A DNA stretch of 64,000 bases, taken from Edaphobacter flagellatus. GTDB lineage: Bacteria; Acidobacteriota; Terriglobia; Terriglobales; Acidobacteriaceae. This document shows, piece after piece, positions 56,088-64,000 of this stretch. Positions within the stretch are counted from its first letter, which is position 1. Each line of letters starts with the position of its first letter. The notes under the pieces are model-generated. The model did no database searches, was not told where the DNA came from, and saw only the letters and a list, made by a program, of their open reading frames with translations. The stretch spans positions 1,054,001 to 1,118,000 of the forward strand of contig NZ_CP073697.1 of assembly GCF_025264665.1 (NCBI RefSeq). The letters run 5' to 3'. The position numbers were made by a program, and so were the translations under genes.

Positions 56088-56402
56088 GCGTAGAAGCCTC
56101 AACACATGAACCACAGAATCTTGCAACTGCTTGCTGCATAGCGTAACTCGAAATATGGAAATGTGGGGCCTAATTTCAAAAACTATTTTCTGGACGATAG
56201 TTGCGAATACCCGCATGGATACTGAATGAAACGGCTATTGTGCGTCTGATTCATCGCATATAAGTAAGTCAATGTGAGCTCTTCTCATGATCGAATAAAC
56301 GCACGAATGCATCGGGCCAAACAAGGTCAATGAATATCTCTTTGAAGCTTGAATGTCAGAGGAAATGGAAGGTCATGATGGAGTGCACTAAGGATCGTAA
56401 AG
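56088..56402. other. Gene-free stretch beside the relaxase
   Basis: 315 bases before the relaxase start and after the membrane-protein gene. No open frame of substance. Position next to a relaxase gene makes it the natural place for an origin of transfer, but I see no convincing inverted repeat. Confidence 0.3.
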
Positions 56403-56933
56403 CTACTCGATCCACTGTGATTTATCCCATGGTTCAGGGAGTGCATCGCCGTTACGAATAGCCGCTGCTCCCGGAAAGATCATATGGCGCTTTGGCTCTA
56501 CAGAAGAGGCTACTGTAACGACCGGCTTATCAACTCGCGAAGATATTTCATGGTCACCGTACGATGGTCTCTGATTAGCAACATTAGCGGATGGCTCTTT
56601 GGGCTCTGATTGGGGTGCTGAAAGACTCGCTTTAGCCCTGGCAAAGAGGAGATGTTTCCACTCTTGAATTTGCTCTCGAAACTTCCACCAAACAGCACTC
56701 CAATCGGAAGCGAACTCGATCCCATAAAGCTCTTCATAAAGCCGTCTCCATTCACCTGCCAATTCCTGTCTGATCATGACTGCGACATAGAAAGCAAGAA
56801 ACGGGATAACGCAGATGAAGGAGAGCGGCTCGGCGATGACTTCGCTGAAGGTACGGTTGCCGTAGAAGTCCTCTTCTAGGAAGCCTCGGCTACGATCCGG
56901 AAATCCGGGGAATGTCACTTGATGCAATCGCAT
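56403..56933 (-). CDS. Single-pass membrane hypothetical, possibly coupling-protein remnant
   Basis: About 176 residues from the ATG at 56933. One strong membrane helix (PLSFICVIPFLAFYVAVMI) near residues 35-54 is followed by a charged helical cytosolic part (RRLYEELYG, FREQIQEWKHLLFARAK) and a Pro/Ser-rich tail ending KSQWIE. The N-terminal pattern and position near a relaxase resemble the membrane end of conjugative coupling proteins, but no ATPase domain follows, so it may be a truncated relic. No clear ribosome-binding site. Confidence 0.45.
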   Translation of the reverse strand: MRLHQVTFPGFPDRSRGFLEEDFYGNRTFSEVIAEPLSFICVIPFLAFYVAVMIRQELAGEWRRLYEELYGIEFASDWSAVWWKFREQIQEWKHLLFARAKASLSAPQSEPKEPSANVANQRPSYGDHEISSRVDKPVVTVASSVEPKRHMIFPGAAAIRNGDALPEPWDKSQWIE

Positions 56934-57112
56934 AATAAGTGTCGAAGCCCGCCAACCTAGTTTCCCCTGCCTGGAAGACACAAAGACAGAGTCCACGTCT
57001 TGGCACTCGAATCGCACATCTATCGCTCATGGCTTGCGATTGCCGGAGCCTCGATCAAAGGGGTCAGGAACAAGTCGGTCATTGGCCCAAACCAACCCGT
57101 AACGCTGGTCGA

Positions 57113-57622
57113 TCATGTCTCCAGGCCGTGAATCTTCGGGACACCATCTTCTAAATGAACTGCTATGGAGATCGTCTGTGCGGCAATCTTGGGTGGACAG
57201 TTTCTTCGGTGGTCGTCATCCGAATCTATGTTAATGAAGACAATGAGCGGATAGGCCAGGCGGTGCACTAATAATGAGAGACTGTCATAGTCGAGTTTCG
57301 CCTCCGAATCAGTTGCGCGTCTTTTTATCTCTACTGCAACGAAATTACCCCGTGTCCGGTCTTCCTCGCTGTTCGGACGTGACGGTATGTGGATGATGAT
57401 GTCTGGACGAATCGTGATTCCGTGGTGCGGTAAGGTTTTCTGGTACTCCTGCTCGATGATAGGGTTTCCGTTCAAGGTCGCAAAATTCAAATTGGCAGTT
57501 AACTGAGCTATGAGAGCCCCCTGATAACCTCGCTCCGTTTCGTAGAAGCGCGGTTCGGCAATGTTCTTCATCGAGTTTCGGAGCGCAGCCACAAACATGT
57601 CTCGCACACAGTCTCCTTCCAT
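57113..57622 (-). CDS. PD-(D/E)XK nuclease-like protein, gene 3 of the tRNA-proximal operon
   Basis: 169 residues, or 164 from a GTG at 57607 that has AAGGAG at 5-base spacing. The core motif of PD-(D/E)XK nucleases is apparent: E30 helix (ERGYQGALIAQLTANL), D74 in IRPDIIIHIP, then E98-I-K100 in NFVAVEIKRRA. No DNA-binding or ATPase domain is attached. It lies 42 bases after the second nuclease gene on the same strand. Its role in restriction or self-killing is inference; no methyltransferase is nearby. Confidence 0.68.
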   Translation of the reverse strand: MEGDCVRDMFVAALRNSMKNIAEPRFYETERGYQGALIAQLTANLNFATLNGNPIIEQEYQKTLPHHGITIRPDIIIHIPSRPNSEEDRTRGNFVAVEIKRRATDSEAKLDYDSLSLLVHRLAYPLIVFINIDSDDDHRRNCPPKIAAQTISIAVHLEDGVPKIHGLET

Positions 57623-57664
57623 CGGTCGATGGCCGCTGCAACTTCCACGGCAGGAGCTTTCTCC

Positions 57665-58372
57665 TCACAGACAGTTTCGAAGTTCGTCAGCAACCGCGAA
57701 GACAAATTCCTGTTCCATGTCGGGGCTATCAGGGGTCAACCTTACCGTCAGCTTCGGCCTCGCAGTCTTCTTGAGAAACAGGGCGACACTGTCGGAGTCC
57801 GAGTTCGTCACTAGGCGTGCCATCGGAACAGAAGTGAAATCCGTTTTGAGTCCGACGAATTCGCGCCCCAACTCGATCCCCAGACTATTGCTGTAGCATT
57901 TGCATTCGAACAACGCTGCAGCTTTGGACGGACCAGGAGCCCTATTTTTGCTGCGACACTCATCCGCTGCCGCTTTGGGAATGATCGAAACATCAAACTC
58001 ATGCAGGACTCCGGAACTCCCTTGATATTGAACGCCGAGATGAATCTCGAACGGCACCGTTTTGTAGGTGAAGCGAGCAAAACCATAATCCTGTGCCGTA
58101 GAATTCAAAGGCCCAGGCGAACCTCGAATAATAAAAACGCTTGGAGATGCTTGTGACTGAAGTGCCTGCGCAGAACGAAGGCATACGGTGTTTGGATCTG
58201 CGATTCGCTCGACTGCGGCCAGAATGAGTCCGAAGGTGTATCCCGCGTATGCGGCATCCACCGTGTTGCGGTTGAGGTAGACAGCGGAGTTTGGGTTTAT
58301 CGAATCCAGCACTGTATCGATCAGTGCCGTTAAGTCGTTCAGGGTAGGTTTTGGAAAAGGTTGAGTTCCCAT
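57665..58372 (-). CDS. PD-(D/E)XK nuclease-like protein, gene 2 of the tRNA-proximal operon
   Basis: A 235-residue protein starting directly after the stop of the preceding gene (TAAATG). A helical N-terminal part (to about 60) leads to a nuclease-like core: HLGVQYQGSS, HE125-F-D127-VSII and LFE156-C-K158-CYSNSL, a D...ExK arrangement. Gln-114 and the downstream LGREFVGLK fit the later core helix. It differs from gene 3 in sequence, so it is not a recent duplicate. No homologue is recognised by name. Confidence 0.66.
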   Translation of the reverse strand: MGTQPFPKPTLNDLTALIDTVLDSINPNSAVYLNRNTVDAAYAGYTFGLILAAVERIADPNTVCLRSAQALQSQASPSVFIIRGSPGPLNSTAQDYGFARFTYKTVPFEIHLGVQYQGSSGVLHEFDVSIIPKAAADECRSKNRAPGPSKAAALFECKCYSNSLGIELGREFVGLKTDFTSVPMARLVTNSDSDSVALFLKKTARPKLTVRLTPDSPDMEQEFVFAVADELRNCL

Positions 58373-58828
58373 TTATCCCACCCTCTCTCGGGCTATTCGC
58401 CCGATCTCGCGGATTGCAATTTTTACCTCGTCTTTCGGCGCAGCAGGTATTGCGGCTTCTACGCGAGCTCGCCCGGTCAACTGCAACTCATCGCCGAGCA
58501 AGCTACGATCAATGTCGATTTCGCAATGCTCGATCTTATAGCGTTCGCGAAGGTGCGCGCTGAGGCTCTCGGTCACAGAAGGAAGCGTTATCAAGTACGT
58601 CTCGAAAACGCTAGAAAGAATTTTCAATAACTCAGCTTCGCTCGGATCTCTCCGACCTAACGATTGATCCGTCTGCGTTCGTTTGCCTTTCCGGCTAGTC
58701 GTCGTCAGGTCAACACCTCTGGAAATCGCTCGATCCAACTCTCCTAAGAGAAAAGCACCTGCTGGGCCTTTTTCCTGCAGACTCCCTCTGACTCTCCTCA
58801 CGATGTCTCTTACAGTTTCGTCCGCCAT
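58373..58828 (-). CDS. Hypothetical protein, gene 1 of the tRNA-proximal operon
   Basis: A 151-residue hydrophilic protein with helical stretches (TVRDIVRRVRGSLQEKG, SEAELLKILSSVFETYLITLPSVTESLSAHL) and a basic central segment (TTSRKGKRTQ). No catalytic motif is seen. The ATG lies about 30 bases from the right arm-type repeats, so it is the outermost cargo gene. It may be the sensor, inhibitor or DNA-binding partner of the two nuclease-like proteins that follow without gaps. Confidence 0.58.
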   Translation of the reverse strand: MADETVRDIVRRVRGSLQEKGPAGAFLLGELDRAISRGVDLTTTSRKGKRTQTDQSLGRRDPSEAELLKILSSVFETYLITLPSVTESLSAHLRERYKIEHCEIDIDRSLLGDELQLTGRARVEAAIPAAPKDEVKIAIREIGRIARERVG

Positions 58829-58857
58829 TTCAGAAGACTACGCTTCAGGTTCGACAA

Positions 58858-58878
58858 ACAGCCACCAAAACAGCCACC
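58858..58878. repeat. Right-end arm-type repeats
   Basis: Two direct copies of ACAGCCACC at 58858-58866 and 58870-58878, separated by AAA, 58 bases inside the tRNA. Matches the doublet at the left end (46260-46280). Confidence 0.65.
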
Positions 58879-58936
58879 AAACAATTTGACCTCTCGTTTT
58901 CGAGAGGCCGATTTCGATCTAAACCATTTATTTTGT

Positions 58937-59024
58937 TGGTGCCGGGAGGGGGGGTCGAACCCCCACGACCGCAAGGGTCGGCGGATTTTGAGTCCGCTGC
59001 GTCTGCCAGTTCCGCCATCCCGGC
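58937..59024 (-). tRNA. tRNA-Leu(CAA)
   Basis: The acceptor stem GCCGGGA/TCCCGGC pairs perfectly, followed by encoded ACCA. A long variable arm (class II) is present, as in leucine tRNAs. The anticodon stem GCGGA/TCCGC encloses CTCAAAA, giving anticodon CAA, which reads UUG. The 3' end serves as the attachment site of the island; the integrated DNA restores a complete gene. Confidence 0.96.
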
Positions 59025-59181
59025 TTTATCCGTGACTGCCCTTCAAACCAGATTCGTCTGCGCAGACAACGCGTTGCGATCGAATCAATTGCGGCTTAGT
59101 TCGGAATCACTTGTTTTAGTATCGCATACAGCGATACGCTAGAGAACTTCAACAACCTGCCTCATCTTTCATATGCAAGCA

Positions 59182-60117
59182 TTACTGCTTCAGTGGCCAA
59201 AGCCATGCTGCGCCTCGCACACCACTTGAGTCCCCATACTTCGCCTGCAAAATAGGTGTATCGAACTCTTTCCCGAACACATACTGTGGTATCCGCTTCG
59301 GCAAGCTCTCATAAAGATGCCTGGCCTTGGAAAGACCGCCGCCAATCACGAATACATCTGGATCGAGACTATTAATGATGCACGACAAGCCCCGCGCCAG
59401 TCTGTCTTCAAATCGATCGACCGCCCCCGAAGCATCTGCATCTCCCGCCTCGAAGTCGGCGAGGATCTCACGTGAAGTACGCTCCCTACCGGTCGTCTCT
59501 TTGTAGTCACGAGCCAGCCCCGTGCCTGACACCCACATCTCCATACAGCCACGCTGCCCGCAGTAGCATAGCGGGCCGGGATTCTCTTCTGCTTTCGGCC
59601 ACGGCAGTGGAATATGCCCCCACTCTCCGCCCGTGCCGTTCGGACCGGCATGTACCTGTCCGTTGATCGCGACACCTCCGCCGCATCCTGTTCCCAGAAT
59701 CACACCAAACACAACACGCTTTCCTGCAGCCGCACCATCGGTCGCCTCCGAAACAGCAAGGCAGTTTGCATCGTTCGCTAAACGCACCTCACGTCCCAAC
59801 GCCGCCGTAAGATCTTTATCCAAAGGCTTGCCATTAATCCACGTCGAGTTGGCGTTCTTTACAAACCCTGTCTTGCCCGAGATGCTTCCTGGAATCCCCG
59901 CGCCGACCGAACCCGTCCGCTTCGTCTCCGCCTCTATCTTGCGCACCAGCCCGACAATCGCATCGATCGAGCCCGGATAGTCTCCCCGCGGCGTGTCCAC
60001 GCGATAGCGCACCAACTCCGTGCCATCATTATCAATAGCCAAGGCCTCGATCTTTGTGCCTCCCAGATCGATTCCAATTCGCATTCCGTCATGCGATCCA
60101 GTATTGTTCTCGATCAC
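59182..60117 (-). CDS. ROK-family sugar kinase
   Basis: A protein of about 311 residues. ATP-binding motif GIDLGGTKIEALAID at the N terminus; GFVKNANSTW and the substrate/catalytic region ANDANCLAVSEA; zinc motif GGEWGHIPL with CYCGQRGCMEMW. Most ROK enzymes phosphorylate glucose, fructose or N-acetylated hexoses, so glucokinase or fructokinase are equally likely. I use GTG 60117 because AGGAG lies 9-10 bases upstream; starts at 60084 or 60147 are alternatives. No linked transporter. Confidence 0.9.
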   Translation of the reverse strand: MIENNTGSHDGMRIGIDLGGTKIEALAIDNDGTELVRYRVDTPRGDYPGSIDAIVGLVRKIEAETKRTGSVGAGIPGSISGKTGFVKNANSTWINGKPLDKDLTAALGREVRLANDANCLAVSEATDGAAAGKRVVFGVILGTGCGGGVAINGQVHAGPNGTGGEWGHIPLPWPKAEENPGPLCYCGQRGCMEMWVSGTGLARDYKETTGRERTSREILADFEAGDADASGAVDRFEDRLARGLSCIINSLDPDVFVIGGGLSKARHLYESLPKRIPQYVFGKEFDTPILQAKYGDSSGVRGAAWLWPLKQ

Positions 60118-60161
60118 TTGCACATTCTCCTCGTTGTCTCTTCTCACGCGCTATTGCAGCT

Positions 60162-61205
60162 CTATTGCACTTTTCCGGAAGGCCGCAGACGCCTCAATTC
60201 CACAGCACAAGCAATGGCATTCAAAGCGGCGAGCTTCAAATTATCCGCCGCCATCCATAACCAAAACCGCGTGCCACGCTCGGCATCGCCAAAATCGTCC
60301 ACGATGCGGATCATGATGTCCTCCTGGCCTGCAGCGCTCAAATTGCTGGGGGGCTCGCCATCATCGCTCACCAGGTCAACATGCTCGCCCTGAAGTGCGC
60401 TTTCCACCTCGGCCACCGTCACAGGCTTCGCAAGATCCACCAGCAACGAAACCGCATACCCATGAAATACCGGTGCCTGTAACATCTGCAAAGCCAGCGG
60501 AGCAGACCCCGATGTCAACTGCGCATACTGTGTACGAATCCGCTGCCCTGTGCGCGCCAGCTTCACCTTCGCATTCTCGCCCAATATTGGCAAAATATTG
60601 AACGACACCTGCGCGTCGTATAACTCCTTCGGCACATTCTGAAACGAAAGCAGGCTTACCGTCTGTTGATGCATCTCGTCCATCGCTGCACGCCCATGCT
60701 CTGAGGCAGGCTCCATCACCGTTGCAGCTAATCCCTTAACCCCAATGCCTGCTTCAAGCCGCTCTTCTACAAGAGCCAGCATCAACGCCACAGGATGCGC
60801 CGCAATCACCGCAGGCGTCTTCAGATCAGGCTCTCGTTTTGCACTACTTTGCGCATCAGAGACCCACGGGGCCATCACCAGAGCGTCCTTCTCCTCTTCC
60901 AGCGCATAGGTCAGATCGACAATGCTTGCCCCCGCGCGCCTTGCCTGCTGCCAGTGACGCTTCGTCGAGTCCGCATCGCCGGCAAAGAAAACAAAGTCCA
61001 TTCCTTCGAATGCTGCCGGTTCAATCTTCTGAATAAATGCAGCTTCTTCGCCAGCTGACGTCACCTGCCCGGCAACTTCCTCGTCATCCTCCAGAAGCAC
61101 TACCGTCGAAGCTGCCAGCAATGATTCACCCAGCTCATCGCCAAGCTCCTTGCCCAGCAGTGACGAAGCTCCAACAACTCCAATGCGATAGGGTCTGCTC
61201 GCCAT
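60162..61205 (-). CDS. Aspartate-semialdehyde dehydrogenase paralogue lacking the catalytic Cys (USG-1-like)
   Basis: A 347-residue protein with the Asd/ArgC layout: Rossmann start YRIGVVGASSLLGKEL, then FVFFAGDADSTK and a C-terminal dimerisation domain with APVFHGYAVSLLVDLA and GEPPSNL. At the active site, where genuine enzymes carry Asn-Cys-Thr, this reads A-H137-P-V-A140, so the nucleophilic Cys is missing. USG-1 proteins of other bacteria show the same loss. It probably has a non-catalytic or altered role. It follows pssA by 38 bases on the same strand. Confidence 0.8.
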   Translation of the reverse strand: MASRPYRIGVVGASSLLGKELGDELGESLLAASTVVLLEDDEEVAGQVTSAGEEAAFIQKIEPAAFEGMDFVFFAGDADSTKRHWQQARRAGASIVDLTYALEEEKDALVMAPWVSDAQSSAKREPDLKTPAVIAAHPVALMLALVEERLEAGIGVKGLAATVMEPASEHGRAAMDEMHQQTVSLLSFQNVPKELYDAQVSFNILPILGENAKVKLARTGQRIRTQYAQLTSGSAPLALQMLQAPVFHGYAVSLLVDLAKPVTVAEVESALQGEHVDLVSDDGEPPSNLSAAGQEDIMIRIVDDFGDAERGTRFWLWMAADNLKLAALNAIACAVELRRLRPSGKVQ

Positions 61206-61243
61206 GTTCTACCTGCACCTTTAATTTCTTCGTTATCCTGCCG

Positions 61244-62098
61244 CTACCGCAATCCACTCGCCTGCCGTCTCTTCTGTCCCCACGAGTAAGCCAGCCGCGC
61301 GAGCACACCCGAAACCAGATATCCCAACGACAACACAATCAACGCATACTCTGAATACAAAGCAATCACTGCACCGATAGCAACAATCAACGCTACCAGC
61401 TGGAACGGATGCCGCTGCCCGAGACTGATCTCCTTGCCGCTCCAGAACCGCCATGTGCTCACCATCAGAAATCCTGTAAACAAAATCAGGCAAAGCCACA
61501 CCACTGATAACCGCAGGTCCGTGATCGGAGAGCCATTCTCAAAGTGCACCACCGAAGCCACAACCCCGGCTCCCGCAGGAATCGGCATCCCAACAAAATA
61601 CTTCTTTCCCGGCCTGCCAGGATTTCTCGGCTGTGGATTCACGCTGATATTGAACCGCGCCAGCCTGCTCGCGCCGCAGATCAGAAACAGAAAGCATACA
61701 AAGACGCCAAGATGAATAATCCTGCCACGCAGTGCCACATAGTCGGTGACGGGCAGCATCTTGAAGCCCCATAAGTACGCCAGCAGACTCGGTGCAACGC
61801 CGAACGTGATCACATCCGCCAGCGAGTCCAGCTCCCGGCCAAAGTCGCTCGCCGTATTCGTCAGCCGCGCAATCATGCCATCGACGCTATCGAATAACAC
61901 CGCGAATCCAATCGCCAGCGCAGCTCGATCAAAGAATTCCGGCGCCGCAACCGAACCCTGAATGCTCTGTGTAATGGCGTAATACCCCGCAGCAATATTG
62001 CCCGCCGTAAATAGCGATGGCAGCACATACATGCCGCGGCTCGGACGCCGCCTCTCTTTCGCTCCCACCTGCGCCGCTCCCGGCGCTTCAGAAGCCAT
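61244..62098 (-). CDS. pssA: CDP-diacylglycerol-serine O-phosphatidyltransferase
   Basis: A 284-residue integral membrane enzyme that makes phosphatidylserine. The CDP-alcohol transferase signature is complete: D70-SV-D73-G-MI-A77-R78, G87, D91 and D95 (DSLAD). About seven membrane helices follow. The ATG at 62098 overlaps the psd stop by one base (TGATG). With psd it forms the two-step route to phosphatidylethanolamine, the downstream enzyme being encoded first. Confidence 0.94.
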   Translation of the reverse strand: MASEAPGAAQVGAKERRRPSRGMYVLPSLFTAGNIAAGYYAITQSIQGSVAAPEFFDRAALAIGFAVLFDSVDGMIARLTNTASDFGRELDSLADVITFGVAPSLLAYLWGFKMLPVTDYVALRGRIIHLGVFVCFLFLICGASRLARFNISVNPQPRNPGRPGKKYFVGMPIPAGAGVVASVVHFENGSPITDLRLSVVWLCLILFTGFLMVSTWRFWSGKEISLGQRHPFQLVALIVAIGAVIALYSEYALIVLSLGYLVSGVLARLAYSWGQKRRQASGLR

Positions 62099-62718
62099 CA
62101 ATCCACCGCGATCTCGGCGAGCACCGTGGAACCACCGCTCACGCGCGCGCCCTTCTTGACCTTCAGCTCCGCATCCGCCGGTAGCAGAACATCGACACGC
62201 GAGCCAAACTTGATCAACCCCATGCGCTGTCCTCGCGTTACAACATCGCCCACCTTCAGATTGCAAACGATCCTGCGTGCCAGCAGTCCCGCAATCTGCT
62301 TGAAGCTCACCTCGTAGCCTCCAGCATCAATCGTGATCAGCGTCTGCTCATTATTCAATACCGACTCAGGATTCATCGCATTCATAAACGCGCCCTTGCG
62401 GTACTCCACGACCTTCACCGTGCCACCTACCGGAACCCGGTTCACATGCACGTTGAAGACATTCAAAAAGATGCTCACACGCAACCGGCTACCGGTGGGC
62501 ATCTCAATCCACTCAGCCTCGGTAACAACACCATCGCCCGGCGACACAATCTGCCCCGGCCCCGATGGAATGATTCTGTTCGGGTCGCGAAAGAACCACA
62601 AGAAAAAGAGCGCCAGCAAAATCGGCAGCGCGACCAGAACCGAAACATGGGTCAGCTTCCAGACCAGTACCGCGACCGCGCCCAGCCCGAGCGCGTAGAA
62701 ATATCCATCACGAACCAT
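62098..62718 (-). CDS. psd: Phosphatidylserine decarboxylase, short (archaeal-type)
   Basis: A 206-residue proenzyme with two N-terminal membrane segments. The family sequence [27 protein letters not shown] and the self-cleavage site FGSR near residue 180 are present; cleavage at Gly-Ser yields the pyruvoyl group. It removes CO2 from phosphatidylserine to give phosphatidylethanolamine. The start could also be the ATG at 62742, but the helix begins soon after MVRDGYFY. Co-translated with pssA. Confidence 0.93.
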   Translation of the reverse strand: MVRDGYFYALGLGAVAVLVWKLTHVSVLVALPILLALFFLWFFRDPNRIIPSGPGQIVSPGDGVVTEAEWIEMPTGSRLRVSIFLNVFNVHVNRVPVGGTVKVVEYRKGAFMNAMNPESVLNNEQTLITIDAGGYEVSFKQIAGLLARRIVCNLKVGDVVTRGQRMGLIKFGSRVDVLLPADAELKVKKGARVSGGSTVLAEIAVD

Positions 62719-62818
62719 AAGTGACTCGATTATACGGCCCACGGAGCGCAGACAAACCCTTAGGCCTCAATAACTCGGCCATACCGGTCAGACTGTTCTT
62801 CTGGCTGCTTTTTCGGGA

Positions 62819-63046
62819 CTAGTGCGATTCGACCGTATCCATCCGCCGAACACGCTCCATCTCGTCCTTCAAACTCAGCTTCAGCTTCTTTAACCGGATC
62901 TCTTCCAGCTTCTCAGGCTCGGTCAGGAACAGCTTCGAGCGCAGCGCCTCAAGCCTGCGGTCATACAAGCTGTGTTCCTGAACCAGTTGTTGGAGTGATG
63001 GATGCGGGGCGGGATTCGGTAGCTCCGTGAATTTGGCAGTCTGCAT
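62819..63046 (-). CDS. YdcH/DUF465-family small protein
   Basis: A 75-residue helical protein. VQEHSLYDRRLEALRSKLFLTEPEKLEEIRLKKLKLSLKDEMERV is the family hallmark: a short coiled hairpin with many Lys/Glu/Leu. The start at 63046 has GGAGG about 10 bases upstream; one ATG earlier adds ten residues. Function not established; family members are widespread in Gram-negative bacteria. Confidence 0.82.
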   Translation of the reverse strand: MQTAKFTELPNPAPHPSLQQLVQEHSLYDRRLEALRSKLFLTEPEKLEEIRLKKLKLSLKDEMERVRRMDTVESH

Positions 63047-63163
63047 GAGAACGATTCCTCCGGGTTCAGACGGCATCCCTGCTTGTGGCTCAAAAAACTA
63101 ACACACACCCTCAGAGAAAATCAAAGCCCTTATCCACCGTCTTACACCCCAGCCCGACAGACT

Positions 63164-63655
63164 TCACCGCGCGTTTTCGTCAACCCGGATAACCCTGTTC
63201 ATCAGAACCGCATCGTCCACCGGATCGCGATAATATCTCTTCCGCAACCCGACGTGGACAAACCCCAGGCTGCGATAAAGCGCAATCGCTCCCTCACTTC
63301 CAGAGCGCACCTCCAGCTCCACTACCCCGGCACTCTGCTCCTCGCACCAATTCAGAATCGCCTCGCACAAAGCCTTCCCCACACCACCCCGACGAGCATC
63401 ATGAGCCACAGCGACACTCTCCAGCTCGCCAACTGCACCTCCCTCAATACCTACAACCTTCCCCACCGCAAAACCCACCAGCTTGCCATCCCTCTCCGCG
63501 ACCACAAGCCGCCGACGTACGCCCATCCCATCGAGCATTCCCGCGTACTCGTGCTCGACCCAGTGCGGAGCCTCCTCAACCGCGCGCTCCAGCGCGACCA
63601 CGGCATGTATATCTTCGTGCCTCGCTTCACGCACACGAACATCAACCACGCTCAT
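63164..63655 (-). CDS. rimI: Ribosomal protein S18 alanine N-acetyltransferase
   Basis: A 163-residue GNAT acetyltransferase. The acetyl-CoA loop appears as VAVAHDARRGGVGKALCEAIL (R/Q-x-x-G-x-G/A), and the C-terminal strand ALYRSLGFVHVGLRKRYYRDPVDDAVLM is typical of RimI. Its ATG overlaps the tsaB stop by 4 bases; tsaB-rimI pairing is common and supports the assignment over other GNATs. Confidence 0.88.
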   Translation of the reverse strand: MSVVDVRVREARHEDIHAVVALERAVEEAPHWVEHEYAGMLDGMGVRRRLVVAERDGKLVGFAVGKVVGIEGGAVGELESVAVAHDARRGGVGKALCEAILNWCEEQSAGVVELEVRSGSEGAIALYRSLGFVHVGLRKRYYRDPVDDAVLMNRVIRVDENAR

Positions 63656-64000
63656 GGCGCTACAACTCGAGCAGGCTTGGCAAATATCTCAGCATCTGTC
63701 CGCCGAAGATAGTTCGCATCCAGCGTTGCTGCATCATCGAATCGCCTCTCGTCCACTCGCTCCATCGTCAGCGGCAATGCATCAACCGCTTGCGGCTCTC
63801 GTACCATCAGCGGAGTCAACGCATTCAAAGCCTCGGCAACCTTCTGCTCGCAGACAACAATCGCCCCACCACGCGCAGCAATGCCATCTACCTCTTCCCG
63901 TGTCATCAAAGCCTCGCGCTCACATCGCCCGCCCGCATACACACCGCAGTAGAACTCCCCACGCCCCGCATCCAGCACCGCACACACTTCACCATCCGGA
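63652..64000 (-). CDS. tsaB: TsaB, tRNA threonylcarbamoyladenosine subunit, 3' part
   Basis: The gene continues beyond the right edge; 115 C-terminal residues are visible. VCAVLDAGRGEFYCGVY and the ending DANYLRRTDAEIF are TsaB (YeaZ) hallmarks. TsaB is the scaffold partner of TsaD in making t6A37 in tRNAs that read ANN codons. Coupled by 4 bases to rimI. Confidence 0.92.
   Translation of the reverse strand, partial: PDGEVCAVLDAGRGEFYCGVYAGGRCEREALMTREEVDGIAARGGAIVVCEQKVAEALNALTPLMVREPQAVDALPLTMERVDERRFDDAATLDANYLRRTDAEIFAKPARVVAP

Larger units (their letters stand above)
46070..58994. mobile_element. tRNA-Leu-integrated genomic island, decaying (about 12.9 kb)
   Basis: Bounded by direct repeats of the tRNA-Leu(CAA) 3' end, with the intact tRNA at the right. 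Inside are a relaxase pseudogene, an excisionase-like gene, a possible coupling-protein fragment, a CBASS operon with its regulators, HipBA, and a PD-(D/E)XK operon. Codon use and A+T content differ from the flanking core genes. No tyrosine recombinase gene is present, so the island is probably immobile or needs help. Confidence 0.85.

Noticed and set aside
57113..58828. Classical type II restriction-modification system
   Set aside because: No methyltransferase motif anywhere in the island, so self-protection by methylation is not supported.

Overview
The window is chromosome of an Acidobacteriota bacterium, most likely class Terriglobia (the Edaphobacter/Granulicella/Terriglobus type). This assignment is inference from gene content and style: a very large TonB-dependent receptor with an N-terminal carboxypeptidase-regulatory-like domain, a long lipoprotein made of Ig-like putative-binding repeats, many small secreted hypotheticals, and repeated AT-rich intergenic elements. 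No rRNA is present. The only RNA gene is one tRNA-Leu(CAA).

Layout. 1-4.4 kb: end of a TPR protein, a small cytochrome c, a luciferase-like oxidoreductase and an ArsR-AHSA1-DoxX-DUF1801 operon joined by 4-base overlaps. 4.4-14.5 kb: a periplasmic module in which a Tat-exported penicillin-binding-type transpeptidase and a SpoIID/metallopeptidase fusion converge on an operon of a hypothetical, a YfaT-like DUF1175 hydrolase, a thioester alpha-2-macroglobulin and a membrane protein. 14.6-30.2 kb: housekeeping and metabolism (M19 dipeptidase, two cyclophilins, TPM protein, mdh, icd, glnA, N-carbamoylputrescine amidase, cupin, M24 peptidase, a GAF-PAS-GGDEF cyclase). 30.4-44.5 kb: cell-surface genes (asparagine synthetase, ArnT-like glycosyltransferase, TonB receptor, OmpA-like porin, a giant Ig-repeat lipoprotein). 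59.2-64 kb: ROK kinase, a catalytically dead aspartate-semialdehyde dehydrogenase paralogue, pssA-psd, rimI-tsaB.

46.07-58.99 kb is a genomic island inserted in the 3' end of tRNA-Leu(CAA). A degenerate copy of the tRNA 3' half marks the left end and the intact tRNA the right end. Copies of ACAGCCACC cluster just inside both ends, as expected for integrase arm sites. No integrase remains and the MobF relaxase is broken by two in-frame stops and a frameshift, so the element is a decaying mobilizable or conjugative island that now carries cargo.

The cargo is mostly defence or addiction functions. First, a CBASS anti-phage operon: HNH-SAVED effector (Cap5), CD-NTase, and an E2-only conjugating enzyme carrying an unusual C-terminal SEC-C zinc motif. 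It is transcribed divergently from an XRE repressor plus ImmA/IrrE metallopeptidase pair matching the CapH/CapP control module. Second, a HipBA toxin-antitoxin with two 16-bp operators. Third, directly beside the tRNA, a compact three-gene operon with two different PD-(D/E)XK-like nucleases and a small partner. I do not recognise this operon; it is the best candidate for an undescribed system.
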